A DNA stretch of 64,000 nucleotides from Evansella clarkii (GTDB lineage: Bacteria; Bacillota; Bacilli; Bacillales; Salisediminibacteriaceae): NCBI RefSeq assembly GCF_002019695.1, contig NZ_KV917376.1:3314040-3378039 (forward strand), written 5' to 3'. The first letter of the stretch is position 1. Each line of letters starts with the position of its first letter. A program made the translations under genes and the position numbers. A model generated the notes under the pieces. It was given only the letters and a program-made list of their open reading frames with translations. It searched no databases and was not told where the DNA came from. This document shows positions 53,368 to 61,824 of the stretch, one piece after another.

Positions 53368-54756
53368 ATGGGGGTTGACGAAGGGTACATTACCGAGCCA
53401 TTACGGGTTTTAGCAGGCTTCAGTGCCAGCGGTCTGCTGATTTTTTACGGAAGCATGCAGGTTAAAAAAGACCGGGAAAAGCTTGGGCTTGTTCTGCTTG
53501 GAAGCGCGGTGGGGCTTCTCATACTGACCACATTCTCGATGAATGTTCTATATGGAATGATTCCGCCACCTGCAGCTTTTATTATGAATACAGGCTGGGT
53601 GCTCCTCGTTTTTTATTTTGCGCACCGCTGGCAATCGGAGCTATTGCTTATCTTTGTAGGTCTGGCTGGCTATCTCGTCCCGTTTCTGACTGCCAGTGAA
53701 CAGGGTAGTTTACTTATATTTGCGGCTTATGAGTTTACCCTGTACATTGCTTTGCTGGCATACGCATATTATAAAAAATACAGCAAGTTGTTTTACAGCG
53801 CCTTTGCACTGTTTCACTTAACCTACCTTGCTTATAGTGTACTTGCCGGGGAAGCTGCAGCGTTAATTTACCCAGTGCTGCTGCAGTTCGGGATATTTCT
53901 GGCTGTATTTTTGCTGGAAAAACAACGGTTTCTTCCGTTATCAGCTTTATTATACGCTAATATACTGATCATGACAGGCTGGATACATGGAGTTAGAGGC
54001 AGTGTAAATTACGGATGGGCTGAAAATCTGCTGTGGTTCCTGCCGGTTCTACTAGCAGGATTGGCAGTTTATGAGTTTTCCAAAAAAGCTGCCGGAAGCT
54101 TTGTTACTATGTTCTCCCTTGCTATGCTGGCTGGTGCTTTCGCAGTGCTTCATTATTCCGGCGATCAGGGACTCACATTATCTGTACTGCTCATCCAGGC
54201 GGCTTCTGTTATATTTGTCGGCTACAGATTTAAAAGCGATTTGCGAATTATTGCTGGCTTTATTTTGTATTTCATATTTGCCCTCATTCTTGTTAATGAC
54301 ACTTTTGCAACGAGCGGCATACAGCAGGTGGCATGGCTTGTTTATCTCCTTCTGACCCTCATGCTTTATCTGCTGGCACGAACATACGAGCCGGAGAAAA
54401 AACAAGTATATAAAGCAAATGCAATCGTTTTTGTCAGCTCATTTCTCATATATGTAACGTATCAGACAGTAGAAATCGGGACAGCTCTTGCCTGGCAGTC
54501 ACACATTCAGCAGGCAGCTATCTCGTTTGTGTGGATGGTCTTCGCCATTGCTATGACTTGTCTCGGTTTCTTCTGGAAAAATAAAGCTTTCCGGACTGCA
54601 GGGGTTATATTTATTTTCGTGGTCCTTGCGAAAGTAATTGTTGTGGACCTTCCGGAAGCCTCTTTATTTATACGCTCCCTTTTGTTTATTATTCTCGGGG
54701 TTGTCGGCATACTTGTATCAAGGCTGACCTATACAAAAAAAGAAAATGCTGCATAA
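53368..54756 (+). CDS. DUF2339-type membrane protein, N-terminally shortened
   Basis: From ATG 53368 this encodes 462 aa with about fourteen hydrophobic segments, of the DUF2339 membrane family (GYITEPLRVLAGFSASGLLIF near the start). In-frame coding continues upstream to 53275, reading LDFEKLIGQVWLPRVFAFIL, a typical DUF2339 lead-in, but contains no ATG, GTG or TTG. The usual N-terminal coiled-coil and first helices are missing. It is either a truncated gene using a poor start or a decaying one. Function of the family is unknown. Confidence 0.7.
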   Translation: MGVDEGYITEPLRVLAGFSASGLLIFYGSMQVKKDREKLGLVLLGSAVGLLILTTFSMNVLYGMIPPPAAFIMNTGWVLLVFYFAHRWQSELLLIFVGLAGYLVPFLTASEQGSLLIFAAYEFTLYIALLAYAYYKKYSKLFYSAFALFHLTYLAYSVLAGEAAALIYPVLLQFGIFLAVFLLEKQRFLPLSALLYANILIMTGWIHGVRGSVNYGWAENLLWFLPVLLAGLAVYEFSKKAAGSFVTMFSLAMLAGAFAVLHYSGDQGLTLSVLLIQAASVIFVGYRFKSDLRIIAGFILYFIFALILVNDTFATSGIQQVAWLVYLLLTLMLYLLARTYEPEKKQVYKANAIVFVSSFLIYVTYQTVEIGTALAWQSHIQQAAISFVWMVFAIAMTCLGFFWKNKAFRTAGVIFIFVVLAKVIVVDLPEASLFIRSLLFIILGVVGILVSRLTYTKKENAA

Positions 54757-54909
54757 AGTGAACCTTCAATCAGTGGGGATTTTATTCATCCCCACTGATT
54801 GTTAGTTGAACCAATCGGGATGTTATCGTCCGTTATCTCCCGCCTGAACATCTTCGCTTCCACTCCTGTTTTGAGGCGGGAGTTATACGGACGGTTACAT
54901 CGGGATAAA
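54757..54909. repeat. Structured dispersed element, copy B (inverted)
   Basis: This is the reverse-complement match of the element at 40837-40995. Here the pairing is near perfect: TCAATCAGTGGGGAT with ATCCCCACTGATTG (7-base A/T loop region) and CGTCCGTTATCTCCCGCCT with AGGCGGGAGTTATACGGACG around a 30-base loop. It lies directly after the DUF2339 stop codon. Confidence 0.82.
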
Positions 54910-54915
54910 AAAGAT

Positions 54916-54960
54916 AAGGCTTGGGATGTCATCAGGACAATCACCAAGCCTTCTTTTTTA
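54916..54960. terminator. Terminator-like hairpin between convergent genes
   Basis: AAGGCTTGG and CCAAGCCTT arms with a loop of about 18 bases are followed by CTTTTTTA. An A-run on the other side makes it usable from both directions. Confidence 0.72.
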
Positions 54961-54968
54961 TACTGACA

Positions 54969-56375
54969 CTAAAATAAAAACGAGACTCCTGTGTATGCAG
55001 CGGTAGTAATGATCGCTGCTATTAAAGCAGGTTTTAATTTGAATCTCACATAGTCCATTACTGGTATTCCAAGGATTTTTGCGATGGTGTTCGTGTCATC
55101 GCTTAGCGGGGAGGCAAAAGCACCGAATGAGCCGCTTGCAAACACCGCGCCAATAATAACAGGAAGGGACACGTCTGTTACCGCACTCAAGGATATACCT
55201 AAAGGCATCAAAATCCCCCAAGTCCCCCACGCTGAACCGATAAAATAGGAGATCGCCGCCCCAAATACGAACAACAGCGGAGTGATGAACGGGGCAGGTA
55301 TCCAGTCAGTGTGCGCTGTCACAAAGGCGGAGAACCCTAAATCATCTGTGACCGAAGAGAGCCCCCAGACAACTGACAGCAGTACTATGACAGACATGAG
55401 TTCATTCCCGCCAATGATAAAACTTTCAATCATACCCGACAATGTAAATCCTTTTTGAAATAAAAAAAACACTAATGATAAAAATACAGTAACGATAAGG
55501 GCGATTACCATCGCCTGCAGAACATCTGCCTGGATAAATGCTTCAAAGAAGTTGTCTGCCTGTTCATTGCCGTCCCACCACGTGAAAAATAATGTGAGGC
55601 TGATGACAAGGAAAATAGGGACAAGGAGGTTGAGCGGTTTGTCAGGAAGCTCCCTTGAAACAACCGGGTGACATTCGTGCCAGTCTTCTTCGTCCTGCCC
55701 TTGTTCCATATCTGCAGAGCCACTCGATTTGGAATGATGAAAGAAACTTAAATATATACCTACTGCGATGATCGTAAAAGCGAAAAAGTTAAACGGAATG
55801 CTCTGGAGAAAAAGTGAATACGGATCCACAGTTCCGCCAACGTTCTGAAGGGAAATCTGGATTACTGAAACCATGTAGCCGACAAAGGCAGTCGCCACTG
55901 GAATAAGGACGATGACGGGGGTGGCCGTCGTTTCTATAACAAATCCAAGTTCCTTCGTGGACATCTCTACTTTTCTGAGGAGCGCCTTCATAATTGGTGT
56001 AATCGTGACAAACCGGAATGTTGGAGCGCTGAACGTACCTATTGTGGAAACATAAGTTAAAATCAGTGCCTGTTTTTTTGTAGTGATTTTCTCTGCAGCT
56101 TTTTCCACAAACCCTTTAATCCCGCCAGTGACTTTAATCATCCCCACAAGCCCTGAAAAGGCATAAAGAAAGACAATAATCTTAATATTATTTTCATCTA
56201 TGAGTGCCTGAACTACATAATTTAGAAATGTCTGAACTCCGCCGATGAGTTCAGGTGTCCGTATGTATGCACCAACAAGAAGCCCGGCAATCAGCCCTGG
56301 CAGCACCTGTTTCGTAAAAATAGCAATCGGAATCACAACTAAAAAGGGCAGTATAGACAGCCAGCCAGCTTCCAT
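54969..56375 (-). CDS. NhaC-family Na+/H+ antiporter
   Basis: This 468-aa carrier has about eleven to twelve membrane segments: a start ILPFLVVIPIAIFTKQVLPGLIAGLLVG, the middle TIGTFSAPTFRFVTITPIM, and GSAWGTWGILMPLGISL plus FGAFASPLSDDTNTIAKILG near the end, characteristic of NhaC-type exchangers. A long acidic and His-containing cytosolic loop lies near residues 215-240. It should exchange Na+ for H+ in alkaline surroundings, though some relatives carry malate/lactate or amino acids. Confidence 0.83.
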   Translation of the reverse strand: MEAGWLSILPFLVVIPIAIFTKQVLPGLIAGLLVGAYIRTPELIGGVQTFLNYVVQALIDENNIKIIVFLYAFSGLVGMIKVTGGIKGFVEKAAEKITTKKQALILTYVSTIGTFSAPTFRFVTITPIMKALLRKVEMSTKELGFVIETTATPVIVLIPVATAFVGYMVSVIQISLQNVGGTVDPYSLFLQSIPFNFFAFTIIAVGIYLSFFHHSKSSGSADMEQGQDEEDWHECHPVVSRELPDKPLNLLVPIFLVISLTLFFTWWDGNEQADNFFEAFIQADVLQAMVIALIVTVFLSLVFFLFQKGFTLSGMIESFIIGGNELMSVIVLLSVVWGLSSVTDDLGFSAFVTAHTDWIPAPFITPLLFVFGAAISYFIGSAWGTWGILMPLGISLSAVTDVSLPVIIGAVFASGSFGAFASPLSDDTNTIAKILGIPVMDYVRFKLKPALIAAIITTAAYTGVSFLF

Positions 56376-56491
56376 AAAGTATCACCTGTTTCCTGAGTTT
56401 TGCAATACTGCCTATTAGCCTTTGTTATCGAGTGAAAAATATGTAATAAAAGTTTGGGTGGTTTTGAGGGAGGAGGCTGGCTAGTTTGTAG

Positions 56492-56905
56492 TCAACCTGG
56501 CACCGATGTACCCGGAACCAAGGTGCCAGGTTGGGAGAAGGAGAAAACGGGAGTATAAGTGAGCATGAGGGAGGTGGGGGCCGGACATGAAATCAACCTG
56601 GCACCGGCGTACCTGGAACCAAAGTGCCAGGTTGGGAGAAGGAGAAAACGGGAGTATAAGTGAGCATGAGGGAGGTGTGGGCCGGTCATGCATTCAACCT
56701 GGCACCATCGTACCTGGAACCGAGGTGCCAGGTTGGGAGAACGTGAATTTGGGAGTATAGGTGAGCATGAGGGAGGTTCCGGCCGTGCATGCAGTCAACC
56801 TGGTACCGATGTACCCGGAACCAAAGTGCCAGGTTGGGAGAAGGAGAAAACGGGAGTATATGTGAGCATGAGGGAGGTGCCAGCCGCACCTGAAATCAAC
56901 CCAGC
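56492..56905. repeat. 101-bp palindromic tandem repeat, four full copies plus a start of a fifth
   Basis: Units begin at 56492, 56593, 56694 and 56795, and a decayed fifth at 56896, an exact period of 101 bp. Each unit starts TCAACCTGGCACC, passes through a variable 17-base loop containing GTACC.GGAACC, and returns GGTGCCAGGTTG, an arm pair of 11-12 bp. The remainder is GGAGAAGGAGAAAACGGGAG and TATAAGTGAGCATGAGGGAGG plus a variable 17 bases. Reading frames across it are broken by the period (not a multiple of three) and are not coding. It fills most of the 580-bp gap between convergently flanking genes. Confidence 0.9.
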
Positions 56906-56956
56906 ACCTCTCCCGCCAAATCCTCCCCCCTCCGCACTTAACCCGCATAAACTTAC

Positions 56957-57244
56957 TCAGGCACGTTTTTCATCAGGCCCGTTTTTCTTAATGAAATCCA
57001 TTGTTTTTCGTTTAACTTTCCGCATTGATTTCATAACGGCTGTCTTTGCGCTCATTCTTGCTTTGTATGGTTCGAATTCACTGGTGAAGATTTCTGCTGC
57101 CAGAGGGTACTGCTCCCCTGAGGCTTCGGTTATTAAATAGTCGCCGGGGTTTCCGGTAATCGAGCCTTCTGCGGTATCAATTGTTATCGGCCTTGTAATT
57201 TTTACTGCTTCAACGATTACCGGAATTCTTCGGAATTTAGGCAT
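56957..57244 (-). CDS. Small protein with phage-like PGDYLIT motif
   Basis: This 95-aa protein begins MPKFRRIPVIVEAVKITRP and contains GSITGNPGDYLITEASGEQY and FTSEFEPY, a pattern common in small phage-encoded and cryptic-prophage proteins of unknown role. The C-terminal third is strongly basic. The start at 57244 has AAGGAGGGACAAAG upstream. No other phage gene is near, so it looks like a stray or domesticated gene. Confidence 0.65.
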   Translation of the reverse strand: MPKFRRIPVIVEAVKITRPITIDTAEGSITGNPGDYLITEASGEQYPLAAEIFTSEFEPYKARMSAKTAVMKSMRKVKRKTMDFIKKNGPDEKRA

Positions 57245-57427
57245 TCTTTGTCCCTCCTTTTCAAAACCAAATTCTTTAAAATGCCAGAACATTTCCTGAT
57301 ACATCGCTCCCTAAAAAAACCTGAGACATCGGCTTTGACCTCTGCAATATAATAAAGGTTATGAATAATAATTGAATGAAACATGTGTCTGTTTGCATTT
57401 TATTCATGCTCGTTTTTTTGTGTGACA

Positions 57428-57506
57428 GCCCTTATTCAACGTGTGGCTGAATGATTCACCTGTCAGTTGTCCGCCTGCCAAAATGGGCTGGCGTATAAGG
57501 GCTTTT
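57428..57506 (+). other. Gap with a large inverted repeat
   Basis: The 330-bp gap between 57245 and 57574 has no gene. It holds AGCCCTTAT near 57428 and ATAAGGGCTTTT near 57496, complementary arms about 60 bases apart, which could form a leader structure or a terminator before the next gene. Confidence 0.35.
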
Positions 57507-57574
57507 GACCATAAGATGTATGGAATTGGCGATAAAATTTAAAGCGGAAAAATTATTAGAGCGGGGTGGGGCAG

Positions 57575-58009
57575 TTGAGTAATCAGGATTTCTACAGAGG
57601 GGCTCTGACCAGGAAATCTGAATTAAAGCAAGCAGATAAAACTGCAATAGCTTCGGTAAAAAAAGAGGCAGCGCAGGGAAGCGAAAAGGGAAATGGCAAA
57701 AAATCAGAAAAAACGGCTAATAACAAAGGCTCGTATGGCAGCGGTAAGTTTAAAGCTATGCTCGGTCAAAAGGTAATGCTGATTATGGAAGGGGGAAAGC
57801 TGTTCTTTAAGGACGAACATTTTGAACCTGTGTTCAGCGGGAAACTGGTAGAAGCGGCTAATGGTTATATCACCTTGTCAGATGCCAAAATTAAGCGTGG
57901 TGATAACACCGTTTATAAATTTCCTTCCCCGGTGAGTTTCTCTGTTGAAAAGATCTTGAGATTTCTTCCCCTTGAGAAGAAGTCTTCCGGCAGAAGAGTG
58001 AAACGATAG
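57575..58009 (+). CDS. Hypothetical basic protein
   Basis: This 144-aa protein has a low-complexity Lys/Glu/Ser-rich N-terminal half (residues 1-60) and a small beta-rich C-terminal domain with FKAMLGQKVMLIMEGGKLFF, VFSGKLVEAANGYITLSDAKI and PSPVSFSVEKILRFLPLEK. The second half resembles small SH3/Sm-like barrels that bind a partner or nucleic acid, without a named family that I can recognise. TTG 57575 is preferred over GTG 57566 since GGGGTGG then serves as ribosome site. Confidence 0.65.
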   Translation: MSNQDFYRGALTRKSELKQADKTAIASVKKEAAQGSEKGNGKKSEKTANNKGSYGSGKFKAMLGQKVMLIMEGGKLFFKDEHFEPVFSGKLVEAANGYITLSDAKIKRGDNTVYKFPSPVSFSVEKILRFLPLEKKSSGRRVKR

Positions 58010-58085
58010 CCAAACCAAACAATAAGACAAAATTTCAGGCCATGGTAAAAGCAACCTTAAAAATACAAATACCTTTTGGCGCAAC

Positions 58086-58118
58086 AAAAAAGTTAAGGGA
58101 GAGTCCCTTAACTTTTTC
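58086..58118. terminator. Bidirectional terminator
   Basis: AAAAAGTTAAGGGA and TCCCTTAACTTTTT arms with a GAG loop lie between the convergent genes. Confidence 0.9.
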
Positions 58119-58120
58119 AT

Positions 58121-59326
58121 TTACCTGACAACAGAATTGAGTGCGTCGTTCAAATCATTAATGAGGGACTGTGGGCTCTCCAGACCCGGGGAAATCCGGA
58201 TCAGTCCAGGGTCGATCCCCTTCCGTCTCAGTTCTTCTTTGTTACTGCCGTTGTTTTCTGATAAAACTAAGCTTTCGTAGGAACCAAAGGAGAAGCCAAT
58301 CTGAAAGAAGCTTAATGTGTTTATGATTTGTTTTACGTTCTCATAGCTGCCGTCCAGCAGCTCAAAACTAAATACTCCTGCATAGCCGGTTAACTGTTTT
58401 TTACCAAGCTTGTAGCTTTCATTTTCTAAAAGGCCTGGATGGTTCACTTTCTTTACAGCCGGGTGATGCTGGAGAAAACGAGCTATCGATAAGCCAGAGT
58501 CTTCATGCTGTTTCATTCTGACAGGCAGGGTGCGGAGGCCGCGGATTAAAAGCCAGGCTTCATGAGGCGGCAGAGCGGCTCCGAATAAAGTAAATTCATT
58601 ATCAAAAATCTGCTTCATTGTTTCAGTATCAGATATAACAGCTCCGGCAAGAATATCGCTGTGGCCGCTCAAATATTTTGCGGCCGAATGGACGACTACA
58701 TCTATCCCCGCCAAAAGTGGTTTTTGAAAAAGGGGAGTCGCCCACGTATTATCGATGATCGTTTTTATATTGTTCTCCCGGGCAATCTTAGCAACAGCAG
58801 ACAAATCAACAAGCTTAAAGGTAACTGAGGAGGGGCTCTCCAGCAGAATAATTTTCGTATTCTCCTGAATTGAAGCTTGTAAAGATTCCGGTGAAAAATC
58901 GTCCAGTGCTGTATGTTCCACCTGCCACTTTTCTTTTAAATAATCTAGCAGCTTAAAAGAAGTGCCATAAACATTTCCGAGAGTAATAATGTGGCTGCCG
59001 GAATGAAGAAAAGCCAGGACAGCTGCTGATATTGCCGCCATACCGGAGGCAAAGCATTTGCAGCTTTCGCCTCTTTCCAGAGCAGCAAGCTTTTTCTCCG
59101 CTATTTCTACTGTTGGATTAGTGCCTCTCCAGTACAGGTAGTTTTTCTGCTCATCTTTCTGCGCCTCTACAAAGTCCTCGTATTTTTCAAAAACATGGAG
59201 GGAGCTTTCATAGACTGGAGGGACAACGGCTCCGTGATGGTCAGCGGGGTTTTCCCCGTAATGGGTACAAATATAAATATCTTTGTCCAGTTCCGTATCG
59301 AAAGCAGGGAGATCGAGTCTGTCCAT
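58121..59326 (-). CDS. Trans-sulfuration family PLP enzyme (cystathionine gamma-synthase/lyase-like)
   Basis: This 401-aa fold-type I PLP enzyme has YWRGTNPTVEIAEKKLAALE, FASGMAAISAAVLAFL, IIDNTWATPLFQKPLLAGIDVVVHSAAKYLSGHSD with the Schiff-base Lys in HSAAKYLSGHSD, and RISPGLESPQSLINDL at the end. Members make or split cystathionine or methionine-type substrates; this one is not clearly MetB, MetC or MetI. No S-box leader is visible upstream. Confidence 0.87.
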   Translation of the reverse strand: MDRLDLPAFDTELDKDIYICTHYGENPADHHGAVVPPVYESSLHVFEKYEDFVEAQKDEQKNYLYWRGTNPTVEIAEKKLAALERGESCKCFASGMAAISAAVLAFLHSGSHIITLGNVYGTSFKLLDYLKEKWQVEHTALDDFSPESLQASIQENTKIILLESPSSVTFKLVDLSAVAKIARENNIKTIIDNTWATPLFQKPLLAGIDVVVHSAAKYLSGHSDILAGAVISDTETMKQIFDNEFTLFGAALPPHEAWLLIRGLRTLPVRMKQHEDSGLSIARFLQHHPAVKKVNHPGLLENESYKLGKKQLTGYAGVFSFELLDGSYENVKQIINTLSFFQIGFSFGSYESLVLSENNGSNKEELRRKGIDPGLIRISPGLESPQSLINDLNDALNSVVR

Positions 59327-59397
59327 ATTAAAATTCTCCTTTGTTTTTTAGCGGTCAGCAAAGGTTTCACAGTACATCATTTTCAGCCCGGCCGGAA

Positions 59398-59655
59398 CTA
59401 GTCTTCAGCGGATAGTTCCTGTTTCAGAAAGCCGGCTAGTCCAAGGTTACTTTCCAGTTCCACAATATATACAGGTTTGTCGTTTTTAACCCATGAAGTA
59501 TATGTCATAAAAAAGGGATGATCTTCAGTGAAATGCTCTTCGAGGTCTCCCTTGTCATTACATATATCGATGACGATGCCTTTCGCTGCATAACTGTTAT
59601 GCAGTTTGCTTACGTACACTTTATCGCCTTGAGCAGGTGCAGCCAATTTAATCAC
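59398..59655 (-). CDS. Small protein of unknown function
   Basis: This 85-aa acidic protein contains LAAPAQGDKVYVSKLHNSYAAKG, HPFFMTYTSWVKNDKPVYIVE and LAGFLKQELSAED. No membrane segment or Cys pair is seen. I do not recognise a family. It lies 71 bp upstream of the PLP-enzyme gene on the same strand, so the two may be transcribed together. Confidence 0.6.
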   Translation of the reverse strand: MIKLAAPAQGDKVYVSKLHNSYAAKGIVIDICNDKGDLEEHFTEDHPFFMTYTSWVKNDKPVYIVELESNLGLAGFLKQELSAED

Positions 59656-59777
59656 TCCAATACTTGGTTTACAATATTTGCTTCTAGTATGAATATATCA
59701 TATTTTATTATAAAATTCGTTTTACTACTAGCAGTATGGGACAATCCTGTAAAAATAACAGAAAGCAGGCTGATTAT

Positions 59778-60779
59778 ATGAAGCTTAGTATTTTAGACCA
59801 GTCTCCTGTTCCTGAAGGGAAAACAGCTGGGGAAGCTTTAATGGCTTCTGCAGAACTGGCGAAGGAAGGGGAGAAAGCAGGCTATACGAGATTCTGGGTC
59901 ACAGAGCATCATGACCTGCCGGGGCTTGCCTGTTCTTCTCCGGAAGTTCTCCTCAGCTATATCGGAGCACAGACGAACACGATTCGTATAGGTGCGGGAG
60001 CGGTGCTTCTGCCTCATTATAAACCTTATAAAACAGCGGAAAATTTTAATATGCTGGCAAATTTATTTCCCGGTCGCATTGATTTAGGGTTAGGAAGAGC
60101 CCCGGGAGGTTCTGCGGAAGTGACGATGGCTCTGTCAGATAATTATCTGGAACAAGTCAGGAAATTTCCTGATTCTGTTGATGAACTGACCCGTTTTATT
60201 TACAAAGGTTTTCCGCAAGACCATATGTTTTCAAAGGTAAGCGCCGCTCCTGTACCTGCTCACCCACCTGACGTTTGGCTGTTAGGCACGAGCGGTAAAA
60301 GCGCTGATCTTGCAGCAGAGCACGGCCTTGCTTATGCTTTCGGCCAGTTTATGAGTGAAAATGACGGAAGCGACATAATAGAAAGGTATAAAAATAATTT
60401 TCAAGGAACTTTTTATCGACCTGAACCTGAAACTATTTTAACTGTTTCAGCTATATGTGCTGCAACGGAGGAAAAAGCAGAAGAGCTTGCTTTGAGCAGT
60501 TTATTGTGGAAGTTGCAGAGCGACAATCCGGAAACGGCGGGAAGAGGAATTCCTTCATTAGAAGAAGCTCTGGCCCGCACATACTCAGAAAAAGAGAAGG
60601 AATCCATTGAAAATGGGAAAAAACGGATGATTATTGGTGATCCGCTCCAGGTAAGTGATAAGCTTAAGGAAATAAAAGAGACTACCGGGGCGGACGAAAT
60701 TATGGTTAATACGATTACACACAGCTTTGAAGACAGAATTAACTCCTACAGACTTATCGCAAAGGCGTTAATAGACTAA
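59778..60779 (+). CDS. LLM-class flavin-dependent oxidoreductase
   Basis: This 333-aa luciferase-like monooxygenase contains [76 protein letters not shown] and DVWLLGTSGKSADLAAEHG. It is a clear paralogue of the protein at 46092-47087. ATG 59778 begins at the conserved family start; a weak AGCAGGCTGAT lies upstream. The substrate is unknown. Confidence 0.88.
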   Translation: MKLSILDQSPVPEGKTAGEALMASAELAKEGEKAGYTRFWVTEHHDLPGLACSSPEVLLSYIGAQTNTIRIGAGAVLLPHYKPYKTAENFNMLANLFPGRIDLGLGRAPGGSAEVTMALSDNYLEQVRKFPDSVDELTRFIYKGFPQDHMFSKVSAAPVPAHPPDVWLLGTSGKSADLAAEHGLAYAFGQFMSENDGSDIIERYKNNFQGTFYRPEPETILTVSAICAATEEKAEELALSSLLWKLQSDNPETAGRGIPSLEEALARTYSEKEKESIENGKKRMIIGDPLQVSDKLKEIKETTGADEIMVNTITHSFEDRINSYRLIAKALID

Positions 60780-60788
60780 GAAAAGCAG

Positions 60789-61607
60789 TTAGTTTTCAAT
60801 AAAGTCAATGATGCTCTGCCAGTAATCCGGGGCCAGATGAATATCATTATGGCCCTTCCCCTCGTAAATGATTTGTTCAGTTGGGCCATTCCATGCTTCT
60901 GCCAGCCTTACAGAATGCTCGGGAGGAATAATTGTATCCTCAGAACCAATGAGTGTAAGTAAAGGAGTGCTAATCGACTCCCCTCGGCTTATATTGTCAA
61001 ATTGATGATTAAGAAGAATGCTGACTGGAACGAAGGGGTACCTGTCCCGGGCCACATACGTCAGGCTGTCGTATGGAGAAACAAGCACTATCTTTTCCGG
61101 ATTTCTCTGCTCTGCAACATAGACGGCAACCCCGGTGCCCATGCTTCTTCCCATAACTGCGATTCTGTTGTCATCAATCGTTTCTTTGCCGCTGATGTAA
61201 TCATAAATTTCCAGAGCATCACTAAACATTTCAGCCTCTCCAGGAGAACCCTCGCTGTTTCCGTAGCCCCGGTAATTCATTAATAATACAGAACGGTTTT
61301 CCAGCTTGTTCGCTTGTTCAATTAAATAAGAAACTTCTTCCGCATTCCCGCCATAATAAATGAGTAGCGGGGAGGGGGATTCCGTTTTACTTTCTGCGAG
61401 CCAGCCGTGTACAGCAGTACCATCCTCCATTTCAAGAATGATTTCCTGGACATCTTCATAATTTTTGTCAATATCATCAAGGCGCTCCTCTGTTAATGGC
61501 TGGGGATAAAATAATATACTGTCCTGGAAAATATAAAATAACAAATATATAATTAATGGAAGAAGCAGAATAATGCCTCCTGTTTTCAGCAAGAAGCCTT
61601 TCCTCAT
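60789..61607 (-). CDS. Membrane-anchored alpha/beta hydrolase
   Basis: This 272-aa protein has an N-terminal membrane helix (residues 9-27) and an alpha/beta hydrolase domain: LLIYYGGNAEE (oxyanion region), LMNYRGYGNSEGSP, nucleophile Ser in VMGRSMGTGVAVYVA, Asp in LIGSEDTIIPPEHS and His in GKGHNDIHL. It matches the YfhR/BEM46-like group of extracytosolic serine hydrolases. The substrate is unknown. Confidence 0.87.
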   Translation of the reverse strand: MRKGFLLKTGGIILLLPLIIYLLFYIFQDSILFYPQPLTEERLDDIDKNYEDVQEIILEMEDGTAVHGWLAESKTESPSPLLIYYGGNAEEVSYLIEQANKLENRSVLLMNYRGYGNSEGSPGEAEMFSDALEIYDYISGKETIDDNRIAVMGRSMGTGVAVYVAEQRNPEKIVLVSPYDSLTYVARDRYPFVPVSILLNHQFDNISRGESISTPLLTLIGSEDTIIPPEHSVRLAEAWNGPTEQIIYEGKGHNDIHLAPDYWQSIIDFIEN

Positions 61608-61824
61608 AAGAAATCAACCCTCCTTAACATGGTTTTCAGAAAAAAATTTAACATTAGATGATACAGCAGTCTCAGTTTCTTCTCCTTGAACAGAGGAATA
61701 TATAAATTTACCTGTTCAGTTTTATTTTTACATATTTCATCAATTAAACTGTTTTGATATAATTTTAATATATATTCATAGCACCTCATCATAATAGAAT
61801 TATAGAGGCAGGAGCTGAGTAAAA

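Noticed and set aside
56492-56905. CRISPR array
   Set aside because: The period is regular, but the units are 101 bp with most of each unit conserved and no unique 30-40-bp spacers; no cas genes are near.
56481-57140. Reading frames on both strands across the 101-bp repeats
   Set aside because: They shift frame at each unit, have repeat-driven composition and no similarity to known proteins.
58121-59700. S-box (SAM) or T-box leader for the PLP trans-sulfuration gene
   Set aside because: No conserved leader motifs and no terminator hairpin upstream on the minus strand; a small gene occupies the space.
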